Assembly (NCBI GenBank): GCA_024516035.1 | Contig: CM044955.1 | Span: forward strand, 47,848,190-47,912,189 | DNA length: 64,000 nt | Source of the DNA: Bactericera cockerelli | Taxonomy: Eukaryota; Arthropoda; Insecta; Hemiptera; Triozidae | Direction: 5' to 3' | Shown: positions 50,640 to 63,028 of the stretch, in pieces | Layout of the letters: each line of letters starts with the position of its first letter | Numbering within the stretch: the stretch's first letter is position 1 | Position numbers and translations under genes: made by a program | Notes under the pieces: generated by a model | Told to the model about the DNA's origin: nothing | What the model saw: only the letters and a program-made list of their open reading frames with translations | The model's database searches: none

Positions 50640-52260
50640 AGAAGTCAAGAGTCTCAAGAAAACATTCCTACATTTCCTTGTGTGTGTGTCGAACTACTCA
50701 ATAAAAAATACTTGGGTATTCTTAAAGAAATATCAGACTCTTAAGGAATTCTTATTCAAGCTGACACCTGGGTTAGGGAACACCTGTGCTTTCCTCTTAT
50801 TATTCCAAGGAGTGTCGATATGTCGGTCCTCAAGTTAACAAGCGAGTCCATCCAGACAGCACGTCTCGGACCAAACCCAATTGTTGAGGAGGTAGGGATC
50901 TAGTAATTATAAGGTACTTCAGTAGAGGACTAAATCCTGGAGCACAACATTGGTATACTTGAGAAGAAGGATTTACCAAACCTGTGGGTCTTAGGGCCGG
51001 AACATTGAAGATTAAATATCTAGGATTTGTAAATCCAAGCCGCTATCACTTAAGAGCTGATGCGCTGTGATTGGTTGCAATTTAATATACTTTATGTGCA
51101 CATTTAATATACTTTAAGCAACTAAAAATAAGGCCGTATCCATATCTCTTCCACACACGATATTTAAGAATTCCTTGGGATATGTTTTATTTTGGTACAT
51201 GTATAAATTTTATTTGGGTACATGTACATTTGCCTGTTAAATTTTTCTTTAAATTCCCTCACTATAGGGACTAAACAACTAAACATAACTGGACAAATTT
51301 AATAGGTATACTTTGATTAAGAACACATTATTTCCTTAACACATTAGATAAACATTTCTCACGCCTACAACTTTATTATTTTCTCTAACAATTTTAGATA
51401 CATGCCATGTAGGACTGTTTGGTGTAGGTAGGTACTCGTTCCTCCCACTTCATCTTTCTCTCAATCCAATGTACAAGCGATGTACAAAACCAACGAAATA
51501 CCAGAAAGGAGTGTACAATCCAAAACCACAAAAAATCAGCAAAATACAATTTGGCTTGATTTTTTAGATTATTTGAGTGAACTTACCTACGCTCTTCAAT
51601 TATAGCCGAAGAATTTAGGATTGTGATATTTTTAGCGAAATAATTTCATGTTAGGATTAAAAAAAGGACTTTAACTGTCGCAATATCCTATACTCTTTCC
51701 TGTCTATTTACTGCCCTGGCTTGGACAATTAAAAATCCCAGTGAACATCCATGGCGTATGGCGTAAACACGACTCTCATGAGATGATTGATTAAAAATTC
51801 AAAATTTGGGCGTTAGATTATGCATGCATATTTGGTTAGATGATATGTGGATACTCCTCTCATCTTGGTCTAGTGGCTCAAGTTAAGGATCAGTGGGGGA
51901 TAGCCTTCTGTCCATGGTTCTTTTAAAGAACAATGAAGTTACCTACAGCTGGGAAATCAAAGTTAAATGCAAAAAAAATATCTATAATTTTACCAAACAA
52001 ATCGATGGATGTTTTTGCCTAGAAGTTCATCATTTAATAAAATTAAGCGTTGATTTGATAGGTAATCAACAGATCAATGTGACAATTGATACAGGAACCA
52101 ATATTCTTGTAAGATGACTGAAGTTTAGATAAATCAAGGGAGGTTCAAAATTAATGGATGACCATTGAATTTAAAACCCCTCGTGGTGCTGACTATTTTA
52201 GCCCCAATTTGGTTGAGGTTAATTTGTAAAATCTATCTTATGATATGACCTATATTGACC
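50640..52260. other. Spacer without a recognisable gene
   Basis: AT-rich, no exon signals. An open frame at 51893-52117 is not recognisable. A solo end of MITE family G lies at about 52270-52330. Confidence 0.4.
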
Positions 52261-52664
52261 TATCATGTTTAAGGGCCGAATTATAAAACAGGATTAAAGT
52301 TAAGATGAGCCAGACTGTACCTCAATTCGGGCTGAAAACATCAGCCACCCACCAAGAAGCTGTCTGGAGCCACGTCATTATCCAGTTGGTTAGAGCGATA
52401 TAAAGATTGTAAAGCCCTGCTACCAAAAGGCTTTCGGAAAAACATAAATTCCATGACGGCAGGCGGCACCACATCGTGTCATCCTTCGCCACTGGTCCGA
52501 TGTTTGGTGTAATGGGGTCTCGGATTTAAAAAAACCAAGACTCAACGCGTAGGCTTGTTGTGACTTTACGTGGGCAAATAATAGTTACATCTCTTGAAAG
52601 TAATTATGAACCACTCGTAACATAAAGTATCACTCGTCCCGCAGAGGTCGCCATGTCCATTTGC

Positions 52665-53097
52665 TTTAGTGGAAGGTAACCACCTCCAGGCGAGGTTAAT
52701 GCTCAAAGCATTTTCTACCACCTAACCCTCAGAGTCTTATTATTATGTGGTCACAAACTCAAATTAATGAGGAAAAATTCATGCCCGCCAGCGTCGATGG
52801 CGCGTTGAATGCACCGGTTCTCGTTGGATCACCGAAGTTAAGCAACGTCCAGCGAGGTGAAGACTTCGTGATGCTGGCATTCCGGCCCAACCCAGGCTGG
52901 GTGAGGTTAATGTGGGTAGCAGGTTTGTGAGTTTCCTGCGAATGGAGGGTAACACCCCCGTCGTGATATGACCATGCAGTTGAAAGCGACGTTAAACCAA
53001 AACAAAAAAAAATTCATGCCCTGGGTGGGATTCAAATCAACGAATCCCTACGCTACCTTTATTACCAGACTCGCGCGTTAACCACTTGACTACCAGT
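52665..53097 (-). mobile_element. SINE family B split by a 5S-derived SINE
   Basis: Tail and body at 52665-52786, head at 53022-53097 (minus strand TGGTAGTCAAGTGGTTAACG). The interruption carries its own target duplication. Confidence 0.75.
52787..53007 (+). mobile_element. 5S-rRNA-derived SINE with target duplication (reference copy)
   Basis: Head GCCAGCGTCGATGGCGCGTT, GAATGCACCGGTTCTCG, GATCACCGAAGTTAAGCAAC is 5S rRNA sequence over about 75 bases, including the internal pol III control region. A body with GGTTAATGTGGGTAGCAGGT and an A-rich end GTTAAACCAAAACAAAA follow. AAAAATTCATGCCC at 52773-52786 and 53008-53021 is the 14-base target duplication, showing LINE-type insertion into a family B SINE. 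This is the SINE3-type architecture. Confidence 0.87.
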
Positions 53098-53672
53098 TGG
53101 ATGAGATATGATGCCACTCTCTTATCTCCAGTCTCTCCCTTGGTCTTTGATGTTACATACTTCAATGGCTTGCACATTCCGAGACTTGTTGATGGTTTCT
53201 GGACCAATATATTTTACAGTATCGCTTAGGTATCCTAATTTGTGCTTTTCAACAGCCACCAACAACAGTCATTATTATTAACTAACTAGATTCATTTTTA
53301 ACTAACTAGGCTAGCAAAAATTGGCCTTTCAAAAACGGGCCTCCTAATGAAAGACAGGTTTTATAAAAATTATTCCATAAATTCTAGAAATTTAATAGTC
53401 TCAGACACCATGCGTGTGACCAGACATTGACTCGCCACCAACCTAGATGTGGGTTATACCTTTATTTCTGGTGCTGATAGCAAATTGACTTACCTGTTAA
53501 GATCAGAGTAGCTTAATTTAACATTGCGGAAGCATTCATATTGTGTCAATACTGATGATGATAGCAGAACTCGACTGCGAATTCAAAAGTCCATCACAGA
53601 TTCATAAATTCTCATTATAAAGCTATAAATATAATCAACATCTCATAATATGTAGGGATTCTAGGGTCTGTT

Positions 53673-53895
53673 GCACTGATAGTCAAGTGGTTAACGCGCT
53701 AGTCTGGTAATCCAGGTAGGCTAGGTATTAGGGATCCGTTGGTTCGAATTAACAGTGCTTGAAAATTTCCTCATTAATTTGAGTTCCTGACCGCATAGTG
53801 ATAAGACTCTGAGGATTAGGTGGTAGAAAATGAGTTTAGGATAAACCTCGCCTGGTGGTTACCTTCCACTAAAAAGTTTTATTATTATTATTGGA
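53673..53895 (+). mobile_element. SINE family B
   Basis: Head CACTGATAGTCAAGTGGTTA, box B GGTTCGAATTAAC (decayed), body CTCATTAATTTGAGTTCCTG, tail TTATTATTATT. Confidence 0.7.
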
Positions 53896-53899
53896 TTTT

Positions 53900-55310
53900 C
53901 AAACTTTGAACTAAATCTGTTTTTAGTCAAAAGTGCCGTGAGGGATATTTTTGTCGTGAACTTATTGGACATTGGACATTCAGACACGTTTGTTGTTGTT
54001 TCAAAACATGACTCTTATTTGATTTTTGTTTTTTGTTTTTTTTTTTGTGGTTTTATTTATATTAAACGGTACAAGAAAAATAAAAATACAATAATCTAAA
54101 TTTGAAAAAGAAAAGAGGGGGATCGACTTGATCATTTTTACATTTAGGTACACCAACAATAATCTCGGCCCTCAATGGATTTTCCTGACAAAAGCTAAGG
54201 TCTGGCTTGGTGGGGACTACACGACTACGTTACAATGTCTTCACATTTTCGGAAATTCCTTCTCTAAAATTTACATAACTTTGCTCTCAAGTCTCATCAT
54301 TACCTAAATTACTTGTGGTTTAAACCACTTTCTGGCACCTTGCACCTCCACCACTTTCCAAGTGGTGTAAGATCATGGGTTGGATGGTAAAAGGGGTTAA
54401 TACCCCAGGATGGTAGAGATATCCTCAGGCAATATTACCGCCCTCTGTGATTTATGTAAATAAATTTCAAAAAAGAGTTTACTCTCTACTACAAAAATAT
54501 CGAGTGCTGTCACTGATTGCGTCCAACATCCTGTCCGGTGATCAATAACACTTATCAAATCAACCGGTGTGGGTTGTAGGTTCGATTACTCACCGAGTCA
54601 TCAAGTATCGATGCCTCGGGTGTCAAGAGAAATCGGAGAGAATTAATCAAACAGTAATTTGAATCGGATTTGATGACGACACTCGGGTATTTAGCTGATG
54701 AGGAAATTGATAAGAGGCATTGCAGGAGATAGAGTGAACTTTATTATTATAGTAGACCTGACTTTTCTTTGATGAATGAATTATTTTTTCCTGAAAAGAA
54801 GCTAAAAAGATTGATAGGTTTGGTAGACCATGTTTCACCTGAATATGATAAGTAGATCATTGATAGCACTGGTGTCTATGCCATCACTGCCATCGACGCT
54901 GGCTCAACACTTCATATTAATTTGAATCAATCTAGATTTAATTTATACAATCCTCTCGTTGGAAAGAACTGTTTCGAAAGAACTAACCCAGTTCATCTGA
55001 GACCATTTGCTTCTCCTCTCCACACATCTCTAATTCATTCTGAATAAATACATGCTAATTAATATCTGTTGTCGCGAACTTGTTCTCAGATTAGATTATG
55101 GATGAGCCTTCTGTACGCTGCTGGTGCAGTTTGTTTGCGCTCATGTATGTTTCTAATTTATGAGCTTGTGCTCCTTTATTACTGCTGCTAGGTTCTGACT
55201 TCCTCTGATTCTATCCGACCAGAGGCTTTCCCTATCCTTATCGAAGAAACCTGCGTTGTGTAACATTGCATGTGTGGCGTAGCAAAATATTCTAACTGTT
55301 TTCAGGGATA
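53900..55310. other. Spacer without a recognisable gene
   Basis: AT-rich with short homopolymer runs. A faint LINE-end-like patch is near 54425-54460 (CCTCAGGCAATATTACCGCC). No exon or RNA gene is visible. Confidence 0.4.
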
Positions 55311-55319
55311 AAAAAGAAA

Positions 55320-55434
55320 GTCACAATTACTCAAACTCGTTTTCCTAAATTTTTGCTGAACTTCGTCCTTGAACCACAGACCTCCAGGTTACAAAACCGC
55401 CGCCTTATCGATCAAGCTACTGAGGTCAATGTTT
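55320..55434 (-). mobile_element. SINE family C, partial
   Basis: Head on the minus strand (CCTCAGTAGCTTGATCGATA) and body CACAATTACTCAAACTCG on the plus strand. Confidence 0.6.
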
Positions 55435-55519
55435 TCAGGGATTTCTTTTTTATTATTTTAATTTGGGTTGAATATGAGTAAAAAATAAAAGGATCCGAGC
55501 AATCCATCCACTAACGATA

Positions 55520-55722
55520 GCTTACTGGTAAATGCGATGGACTTGTACTCCAGAGGTCGCAGGTTCGAAACCCAGCCGAGATTTGACAAGTTATCCACCA
55601 TCGGGGAGTATAACTTTGATCACATAATAATACGTATTGGGCTCACTTTGTCCAGTAATCGAATTGATCAGCGCTAATCGGGCAGTATAAATTAGTATAA
55701 ATAAGGCGATATTATTATTACC
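55520..55722 (+). mobile_element. SINE family A, diverged
   Basis: CGATAGCTTACTGGTAAATG head, box B GGTTCGAAACCCAGCCGAG, altered body, GATATTATTATT tail. It differs most from the other family A copies. Confidence 0.6.
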
Positions 55723-55770
55723 TATTATTATCTCATGGACATGGTATCATTATATCTTTCACTTTCTGTC

Positions 55771-55975
55771 TGTCCCGGTAGCTCAGTGGTAAAAACGGCA
55801 CTCTGTGAATCCAGAGGTTACAGAGGTCGCGGGTTCGAAACCCAGCCGGGACATGACAAGTTATCCTCCCATTTGGGATTTTACCACATAATAATACGTG
55901 TTGGGCTTACTGCTGGAATAATGGGACTTAATAGTCCTAATTGGGCAGTAAAAATAGAGCGATATTATTCTTTTT
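55771..55975 (+). mobile_element. SINE family A, full length
   Basis: TGTCCCGGTAGCTCAGTGGT head, GGTTCGAAACCCAGCCGGGA, full body and GATATTATT tail. Only about 50 bases separate it from the previous copy, in the same orientation. Confidence 0.8.
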
Positions 55976-56409
55976 TTTTTAATAACAAGATAACATATAC
56001 CTACAAAGGTTTTTTTTCCTAAGCTGAAGCTTCTAAGAATTATTATTATTCTCTCATACCCTAAGATCGGAGGAGATAGCACTTGGAACGTCCCAACTCC
56101 TAGACACCATCACCACTTAATGTAACGTCGTTTGTTTGTGTTTCCATTAGCTTTATAGTATTGACTGGTCTGGTCTCCAACCTACTCATCGCACATTTGC
56201 ATAGGATACACGTTCTAATGAATGAACAAATCTGCATGTGAATGAATCTTAGAGCCAGGTGGCATGAGTCCACTTTATCAAGACCACTTCCACCTTGCCT
56301 ATTTGCTGTGACGTTTGCCTAATAAATTTCCATCATTGCCACCTACGTGCGAAAGTTGTTTACATTTGGATTTCCCGTCTCTTATATCTGGTGCAGTAAG
56401 TACTTACGC

Positions 56410-56483
56410 TGAATGGCAGAGTGAGTTAGCGCGCTAGGCATTGCTCGCATGGTGACCTGGGTTCGATCCCCAGCGGGACAGGA
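56410..56483 (+). mobile_element. SINE family D head
   Basis: GGCAGAGTGAGTTAGCGCGC (box A) and GGGTTCGATCCCCAGCGGGA (box B) form a clean 74-base tRNA-like head; the body is missing. It was considered as a tRNA gene and rejected. Confidence 0.6.
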
Positions 56484-56616
56484 GTAACACATTATAGAGG
56501 TAAACAGCGATCATTGATAGGTGATTCCGAGACTTTTGACCTGACATTCAAATAGTCACTGTTCTTAAGTAAAAAGAAAATAATCCTGAAAAGACAAAGA
56601 GAAGGCAGCTGTGAAC

Positions 56617-57090
56617 ATGAGCTTTATAAAATTTATTACAACTGAACAATTCACACTTAAACACAGATACTTAATCGAAGTACATAAAACGAAACATAAG
56701 ATACTGATGGACACCGAGATGTATAAAATACCTGTTAAAATCCTAGAAACAGTCAAGAGATTCCTGCGAAACAACTGCATTGCAATGCGTCCAAAAATGG
56801 TCAACACTGATGGTCATGCGGTCATGCCTCGTAAGCTAACCTTTATCCAATTTAAGTACCTCACGAATCCTACCTATAATCATCCAGCGGTGGAACTTGT
56901 GAGAAAAAAAAACCTCAATCCCTATTTGTCCTGTAGCAAACTGTACGATCAACACCGTGAAAACATGGGTATCGCGGCGAACAACAATGCCCTGTGTAGC
57001 GGTCGACTGAAAATTGTGAACAAGGCAGGTCGGATGCTAATTTGCAATTCAATTCAACAAACACACACGGATTCAGGAATTTCTTTTTAA
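56617..57090 (+). CDS. Unrecognised intronless ORF, 157 residues
   Basis: From the first ATG (56617) the frame runs 157 codons, long for this AT-rich spacer. The product is basic (many K and R), has no signal peptide or membrane segment, and shows no motif I know. Codon use is AT-rich, unlike the GC-rich exons of the three real genes. It could be a decayed mobile-element frame, a recent gene or chance. A second frame follows at 57098-57283. Confidence 0.25.
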   Translation: MSFIKFITTEQFTLKHRYLIEVHKTKHKILMDTEMYKIPVKILETVKRFLRNNCIAMRPKMVNTDGHAVMPRKLTFIQFKYLTNPTYNHPAVELVRKKNLNPYLSCSKLYDQHRENMGIAANNNALCSGRLKIVNKAGRMLICNSIQQTHTDSGISF

Positions 57091-58229
57091 CAAGCTCTTG
57101 AGGAGCTTAAGGATGAAGGAAAAGAAATGGAGGACACCTTCAGAGAGCTTCCTTATCGAGGATTGTGATTTTTTGGACTTTCTTTTAGCAAGATCAAGAT
57201 ACAATAAAAGATTTATAAACCCTAGGACAGTATTTTGGGTTAACATTGTAAGAATAGCTGTCAAACAATTAATTCCAAGATAAATTGCTAAAAAATGATA
57301 AATTGCTAAAATTAAAATTCGAAAAAGACCTACGTAACTATTTTCAGTGCTGGTATTTTTATATTATTTAAAAACTTTAGAGTTCCAAGTATTTTTAATG
57401 ACAACCTGATCTTACACTTTATGTGTTTAAATTTGTTCTCTTAATTACCTACCTACTAGGTATTGATATTTGACTTACAAATTGTGTGAAATAATCTCCT
57501 TTCAAAGAAGAAACACAGATTTGCTAGTCAACAAACAAAGGGATTTTGTCACCAAAATACACCAGATCGAGGAAGAACCAAAGGTCCAATGTATAATCTG
57601 TTATTATATGGACGACTTTGCCTCTGTAGAATCTCAAGTGCTCTTTTTTTCTTCAGTCCAAAGTTGTTTACACCGGTAGACAAAGATTTATCGAGCCACT
57701 TCTCGCCCGATCACATTGTTCTCATTTCACAATGTTAGATTGAACCGGTCAGATTCAAGTTTGGCGTGCAATTTATTTCCACTGTATGAATTGTTTATTA
57801 GAGTTTCGCCTCCTTGGTCTCTTGTAGCAACAACACTTCAACACACGGACGTTTCTTCTCCCGGAGTGCTAAAAATGGTGTTATTGATGAGCTTGTAGCC
57901 TCTCTGCCACTTATCTTGGTCCTGACATCCTCACCATGTAGGTATCATTTTTCTTTCAGCATGAAATTCCTAGCTCTCTTCTTCTACATCAATTACATGC
58001 GGTAACATCACTTTATTATACAAAGTACCCAACTAATATTATTTATATAAGTATATGTAATTGTTATAGTCCATGAAGTATAAGTTTAGACAACAGGAAC
58101 GCGTGGATCACGTTGGCAAATGTAAAACACGTTAAAAATTCTAGCCATTTCTTCAACAAACGGAAATTTTAAACCAGGGATAACCACCATCATGGATACC
58201 CATCAGTCCTAACCTGACTGGACTTATTT

Positions 58230-58425
58230 TTTCAATTGTGTTAACGTTGTTTTCAACAACGGGAGTGTAACCCTCCATTCGCAGAAAACTCTCAAACCTG
58301 ATACCCACATTAATCTTGGGTTGGCTTGGGCCGGAAAGCCAGCATCATGAAGTATTCATCTAGCTGGAAGTTGCTTAACTTTGGTGATCCTACGAGAATG
58401 CATTCAACGCGCCATCGACGCAGGC
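58230..58425 (-). mobile_element. 5S-rRNA-derived SINE
   Basis: Body (CCTCCATTCGCAGAAAACTC on the plus strand) and 5S head (GCGTTGAATGCATTCTCGTA on the minus strand). A second head of the older subfamily lies at 58595-58690. Confidence 0.65.
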
Positions 58426-58717
58426 AGTATAAGTTTAGACAACAGGAAATCGCGCTTTGTTTAGAAATTTGTAAAATAGGGACGCGGACCGGACGCATGG
58501 ATCACGTTGACAAAAATATACAGCACGTTAAAAATTCTAGCCATTTTTTCAACGAACAGAAATTTTAAACCAATGATAATCGTGGATACTCATCAAAGTC
58601 CTAACCTCAATGGACGTTTTTAATTTCAGTGATAGAACGAAATATGGTTTAGGTTTTCAACGTGCCAATACGTGCTATAGATGCTGACAATATTTTTAAG
58701 GATAAGGCGAATGCATC

Positions 58718-58858
58718 TCTTTACTTGGTTGTTAGATCACTTTACTTGGTTGTTAGATCACTTTACTTGGTTGTTAGATCACTTTACTTGATTGTTAGAT
58801 CACTTTACTTGGTTGTTAGATCACTTAACTTGGTTGTTAGATCACTTTACTTGGTGAA
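58718..58858 (+). repeat. 21-bp tandem repeat, seven units
   Basis: CTTTACTTGGTTGTTAGATCA repeated with single-base variants (GATT for GGTT, CTTAACTT). The period keeps a SLYLVVR frame open by chance. Confidence 0.8.
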
Positions 58859-59610
58859 TATATAGTTTTCTAACATAGCTACCGTCATGATGTGGTCTAA
58901 GTACCTCTATCTCTTGACAAGAAGGATGTGGGGTTGAATCCAGGACGAGGCTTAATTTTCATTTGAAAAAATCGCACAACTTCTTCGGCGTGGTTTTAGA
59001 ATTTCGTGCCTAGAATATTTGTTTTTTTGTTGTTACAAATTACCTTAAATCATAACATGGTATTTTAAAGATAATAGCCCACTCAATATGCAAATATCCC
59101 ATTTGTTTGTCTTTCAAAATTGCACAGAAAATGCATCTCGTTATTATAACAACAATTAGATCCTCTGCATAAACATATTTATGCACATTGCGCACAACTG
59201 TGTGTACATAAAAAAGTGGATAGGTAGTATCTAAATTAGTTGGACTTTTGTAATTATGTACTTGGGGGAAAATTCTAAGTAAATAGTAATTGGTGTTCTC
59301 AGGAAAACGTTTTTTGAATGGCGAGACTTTGAGTCAACAGGACCTATGCCTGTGACTGGCTGACTAGATAATTGAGGCACAGTCGCCTAAACAGTCGTTT
59401 GTTCTGCAACAAACAAACAAACAAGACGCATACGTCGCTATAGCTGTTATTTTGCGTCTCTTTAACCCAGGCTGGGTGAGGTTGTTGTTTGTTGGTAAGT
59501 TACTGGTAAAAAAAACCACCTCGATGTTATGACCTTAGCAGTCGAGAGGGATATTAATAACACCACCTAGATATTATGAACCCACAGCTACTTACATAAT
59601 AATAATAACA

Positions 59611-59780
59611 CTCTTTAGCGGAACGTAACCACCAGGTTAATGCTCAAAGCATGTTCTACCACCTAACCCTCAGAGTCTTATTATTATGTTATCATTATCA
59701 CACACAAATTCAAATCAATGAAGAAAAATTCATGTACTGGGTGGGATTCGAACCAACGGATCCTTAGCTACCTGGATTAA
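59611..59780 (-). mobile_element. SINE family B
   Basis: Tail-proximal part CTACCACCTAACCCTCAGAG and box B GGATTCGAACCAACGGATCC on the plus strand; the outermost head is missing. Confidence 0.65.
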
Positions 59781-59832
59781 AGGTACTCATAGACTCTAGG
59801 AGTCAAATCATGCGTATAACAATAATAATTAT

Positions 59833-60292
59833 GATAGGTACTAAGGAGCTGTGGAACTGCAGCACCCCAAAAACCTGCAAAAGAAAAAGACAGGTCCTCG
59901 TTCGTACACAATGAAAGGGTTGGGTGGAAGAGATTGCCATAGGCAATAACCCCGAACCCCGCCCTTTAGTTAGGACATAATATGTTTTTATATATTTTCT
60001 ATTCTTTTTCATTTTCATTGTATAATATATTGTTTCCATTTTTTTTTTTCATTGTTAAAATAATTATTTGGTTGTACATAATGTCCATTTATATGTATAT
60101 CTAATAAAGCGTTGTATAATAATAATGAAAATGATCACACATTTTTAGAATAATTAATGCATAATTAATATGATTGGCATGGTGAACAAACTCAAACTCT
60201 TTACATACTGAAAGAGCTACTCTATAAATCCCATTTTAGATCGGTTTATGTGGCAGCTTCCCCAAAACATTTTCCCACCGACCGTGCCTGAT
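59833..60292. mobile_element. MITE family H split by a LINE 3' end
   Basis: The outer parts match 9295-9520 (GCATGGTGAACAAACTCAAA, CCCAAAACATTTTCCC). The middle 59930-60122 is the family I LINE end GGTGGAAGAGATTGCCATAG with a T-rich 3' end. Confidence 0.5.
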
Positions 60293-60854
60293 AGGTGCCA
60301 TATAGTTTCCAGGGCACTTGGTCTTCTTCGGGAACCACAGGCAACCAGACAAAAAATATTTGCTTACGCTAATTTTTCTGTCTATGTATGTCATCAACGT
60401 CTGGCCCTACAAAGCCAATATTTGTGTCGTAGTGTCTAATTAAGACCCACTTGTGGACTATTTTGGTATGAGGGCTAATTTTATAAGCGTCTATTTTATT
60501 TGTTGGTTTTGGTTGTACTGTTTCCCACATATGTATAATACATAAGTACTTATGTACATAAAAACGTACATAAGTACTTATATATTAGGAACAAAAGATA
60601 AATATGATAAAAAACCAAATAATTAAAAGTATGTATTATTATTATTTTTATACCCTTCTTTTTTCTTCTTCTTCTTGTCTTTTTATGGCTTAGAATGTTA
60701 ACGTGTTATTTTAATATTTTGTGTTTAGTAAATAACTTTAAGATAATAAATAATCTTAATGAATTTGTTGAAGATAATAGTTCAGTAGCATATTCTTAAA
60801 TCAGGACAACTGCCTTTGTGTCTCAACTGGGAAAATCAGGAAAATGTAAACCGG

Positions 60855-61080
60855 ATTTTACATAAAGATGATTTACATAAAGAGTCGCTCTTTCAGTAGG
60901 TATCTTAAGAGTTTGAGTTTGTTTACCATGCCAATAATACTAATAAACATGCATTAGTTATTCTAGAAATGTAGAAATCTGTAATGATTTTCTTTGAGTA
61001 CGAACGACGACTTGAGACAATTCTCTCCTTTTCGTCGGGGGTGCTGCAGTTCCGCAGCTACTTAGCACTGGCCGCGCCTG
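60855..61080. mobile_element. MITE family H
   Basis: GTTTGAGTTTGTTTACCATG and GTCGGGGGTGCTGCAGTTCC, ending GGCCGCGCCTGGTC, match 9295-9520 in reverse. Confidence 0.55.
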
Positions 61081-61084
61081 GTCT

Positions 61085-61700
61085 GGAACAAAGTACAGGT
61101 ATTAGGTGTCCCTGTCCACTCTAGTTTATCTATTTGACCAAAGTCCATAGAATAATATGTAGATATATTAAACTGTTTGTTGTCTTTTCCCACCATTATT
61201 TTTGGAGTTGGTCTGTCTCTGTTTCCGGTTCATATACTTGCCGCGGTTCATATACTTCACTTGGGGTGGAGCTGTTATAACCGGGGCTCTGAGAAGGTGT
61301 GTGTTTTACCTTTTCTTGTGTGACTTTCAATCGGCATAGATAGATACAAGGAATAATTAACTTTGAAATCTACTTTTAGGATAAGAGGCCAATCAATTTT
61401 TTTTGGGTTAGGGGGGGACGGGCGAGGGGCTCTTAGGAGCCCACAAACCCCCCAAATGGACTTGCAGGGGTGAATTATTGCGCAATTTTTATATGTATTT
61501 GTTATTTCGGCATTCCAGAGTAAGCAAGTTTCTTTTCTTGTGATCTCTCGAGTAGGTACTTCAGGGTCAAAATTTTTACAGCTTCAGAGTTACTTGTGCT
61601 TCAGTGCCCAGGCAAACTCACAGCTTTAATGAGAAATAGAGGGTATTACAGTATTCTCCTCTGTCAGAATATAAGACAGGTTCGGAATATTGGAGGGGTA
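61085..61700. other. Spacer without a recognisable gene
   Basis: Slightly less AT-rich than its surroundings, with a G-rich patch at 61408-61432 (TTAGGGGGGGACGGGCGAGG). No exon signals or repeat ends seen. Confidence 0.35.
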
Positions 61701-61707
61701 TATCAGG

Positions 61708-61970
61708 TATAATAATTTCGCCTTAGTTATACTGCCCTATTAGGACTAATGAGCCCCATTATTCCAGCAGTAAGCCCAAGACGTATTATTATGTGGTCGA
61801 AATCCCAAATGGGAGGATAACTTGTCATGTCCCGGTTGATCAATAAGACGGCGGACTTGTAACCTGGAGGTCGATGGTTCAAGTCCCAAGTTCAACAAAA
61901 AATTAGTAGAGCGAGTTTGAGTAGTTGTGACATCACGAAAGTGATTAAACAAAATATGATAACTTAACTT
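61708..61970. mobile_element. Chimera of SINE A (minus) and SINE C (plus)
   Basis: A minus-strand family A copy (61708-61840) breaks off at CATGTCCCGGTTGATC and passes straight into a plus-strand family C head (AATAAGACGGCGGACTTGTA) with its full body to 61970. No target duplication separates them. Confidence 0.65.
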
Positions 61971-62867
61971 ATAACTGATCTCATAAATCTCATCTTGGTA
62001 AATCCAGGTAAGTACTCGTAATTATGGAAAGGCCATTTGATAACTTGATTAATTCTACAGATAATTGGTTGATTACCTGGGAATGCATCGTACTTCCTCC
62101 CTGTAATATCGTCCTTGATTAAGCGTGTAATAAGCTTTAAGAACCATAAAGAACTTTTGAATGTTATTATGATCACCTTGCTTCCCCAATTTAAAGGAGC
62201 ACCCAGGAACACGAACATAAAAATGTTCACACATAGTACCTATTTATTTATTGTCTTTAGAAAATAGGTATCACATCTGAAAATTGATATGTACATTGTA
62301 CCTATTATAAATTATAACATTCAAAAACGGACCTCACTTTATTTTGATTTAAAATAATTCAACCATTAATTTCCCGGAACAACTAAAAGTACACTTTAGT
62401 CGGGGTCCGAACTAGCAATATCCAGATCAGAAGACGAAGTCAGTCATTGTACAGAAAACACAAAAAGCAGTGTGCTTCTAGGCACTATGTCTGTGGCAGA
62501 GGTTGCTCATACTTAAACTGAGATATACAACTTATTACACAAAAGTCTTTGAAATAAGTTATGTCTTTCTGAAAAATTATATTCCGTGGACTTATGTTAA
62601 TGTGCAATTGTGCATGGACCATCCTGAGGCCTGAGGGTACCAGACAGCTTAGCCTCGAGCCTCGGTGCTTTCATCTGGCGGCCACCCCTTAGAGCGGAAT
62701 TAATGAAACGTAAGTGTGAGGGTTTTACTATTCAATTTTTTTAAACGTTCGCCTACTTTTTTAACTCGGAACCGCATCAGATTTAGCCCAGGGTAGTCAC
62801 TCGGGAAGTCGGGAAGCATCTAGCAATGTCAATATTATTGTCAATCCGGTAGCGGAAATCCCTCGTT

Positions 62868-63028
62868 CGCCAGCGTCGATGGTGCGTTAAATGCACCGGT
62901 TCTCGTAGCATCACCGAAGTTAAGCAACGTTGAGTAAGGTGAGGTCTTCCTGATGCTTCCTGATGCGGAGGTTGGGTGAGGTTAATGTGGGCAGCAGGTT
63001 TGTGAGTTTCCTGCGTCGGGAGTTAAAC
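62868..63028 (+). mobile_element. 5S-rRNA-derived SINE
   Basis: GCCAGCGTCGATGGTGCGTT, AATGCACCGGTTCTCGTAGC and GTTAAGCAACGTTGAGTAAG form the 5S head; the body is internally deleted (GAGGTTAATGTGGGCAGCAG present, middle missing), ending AGTTAAACCCAAAAAAA. Confidence 0.75.

Noticed and set aside
56410..56483. Possible tRNA gene
   Set aside because: Boxes A and B are good, but the same head occurs with SINE D bodies elsewhere and the ends do not form a clean acceptor stem; treated as a SINE head.
58662..58865. 67-codon frame with repeated SLYLVVR
   Set aside because: A 21-bp tandem repeat keeps the frame open; no other support.
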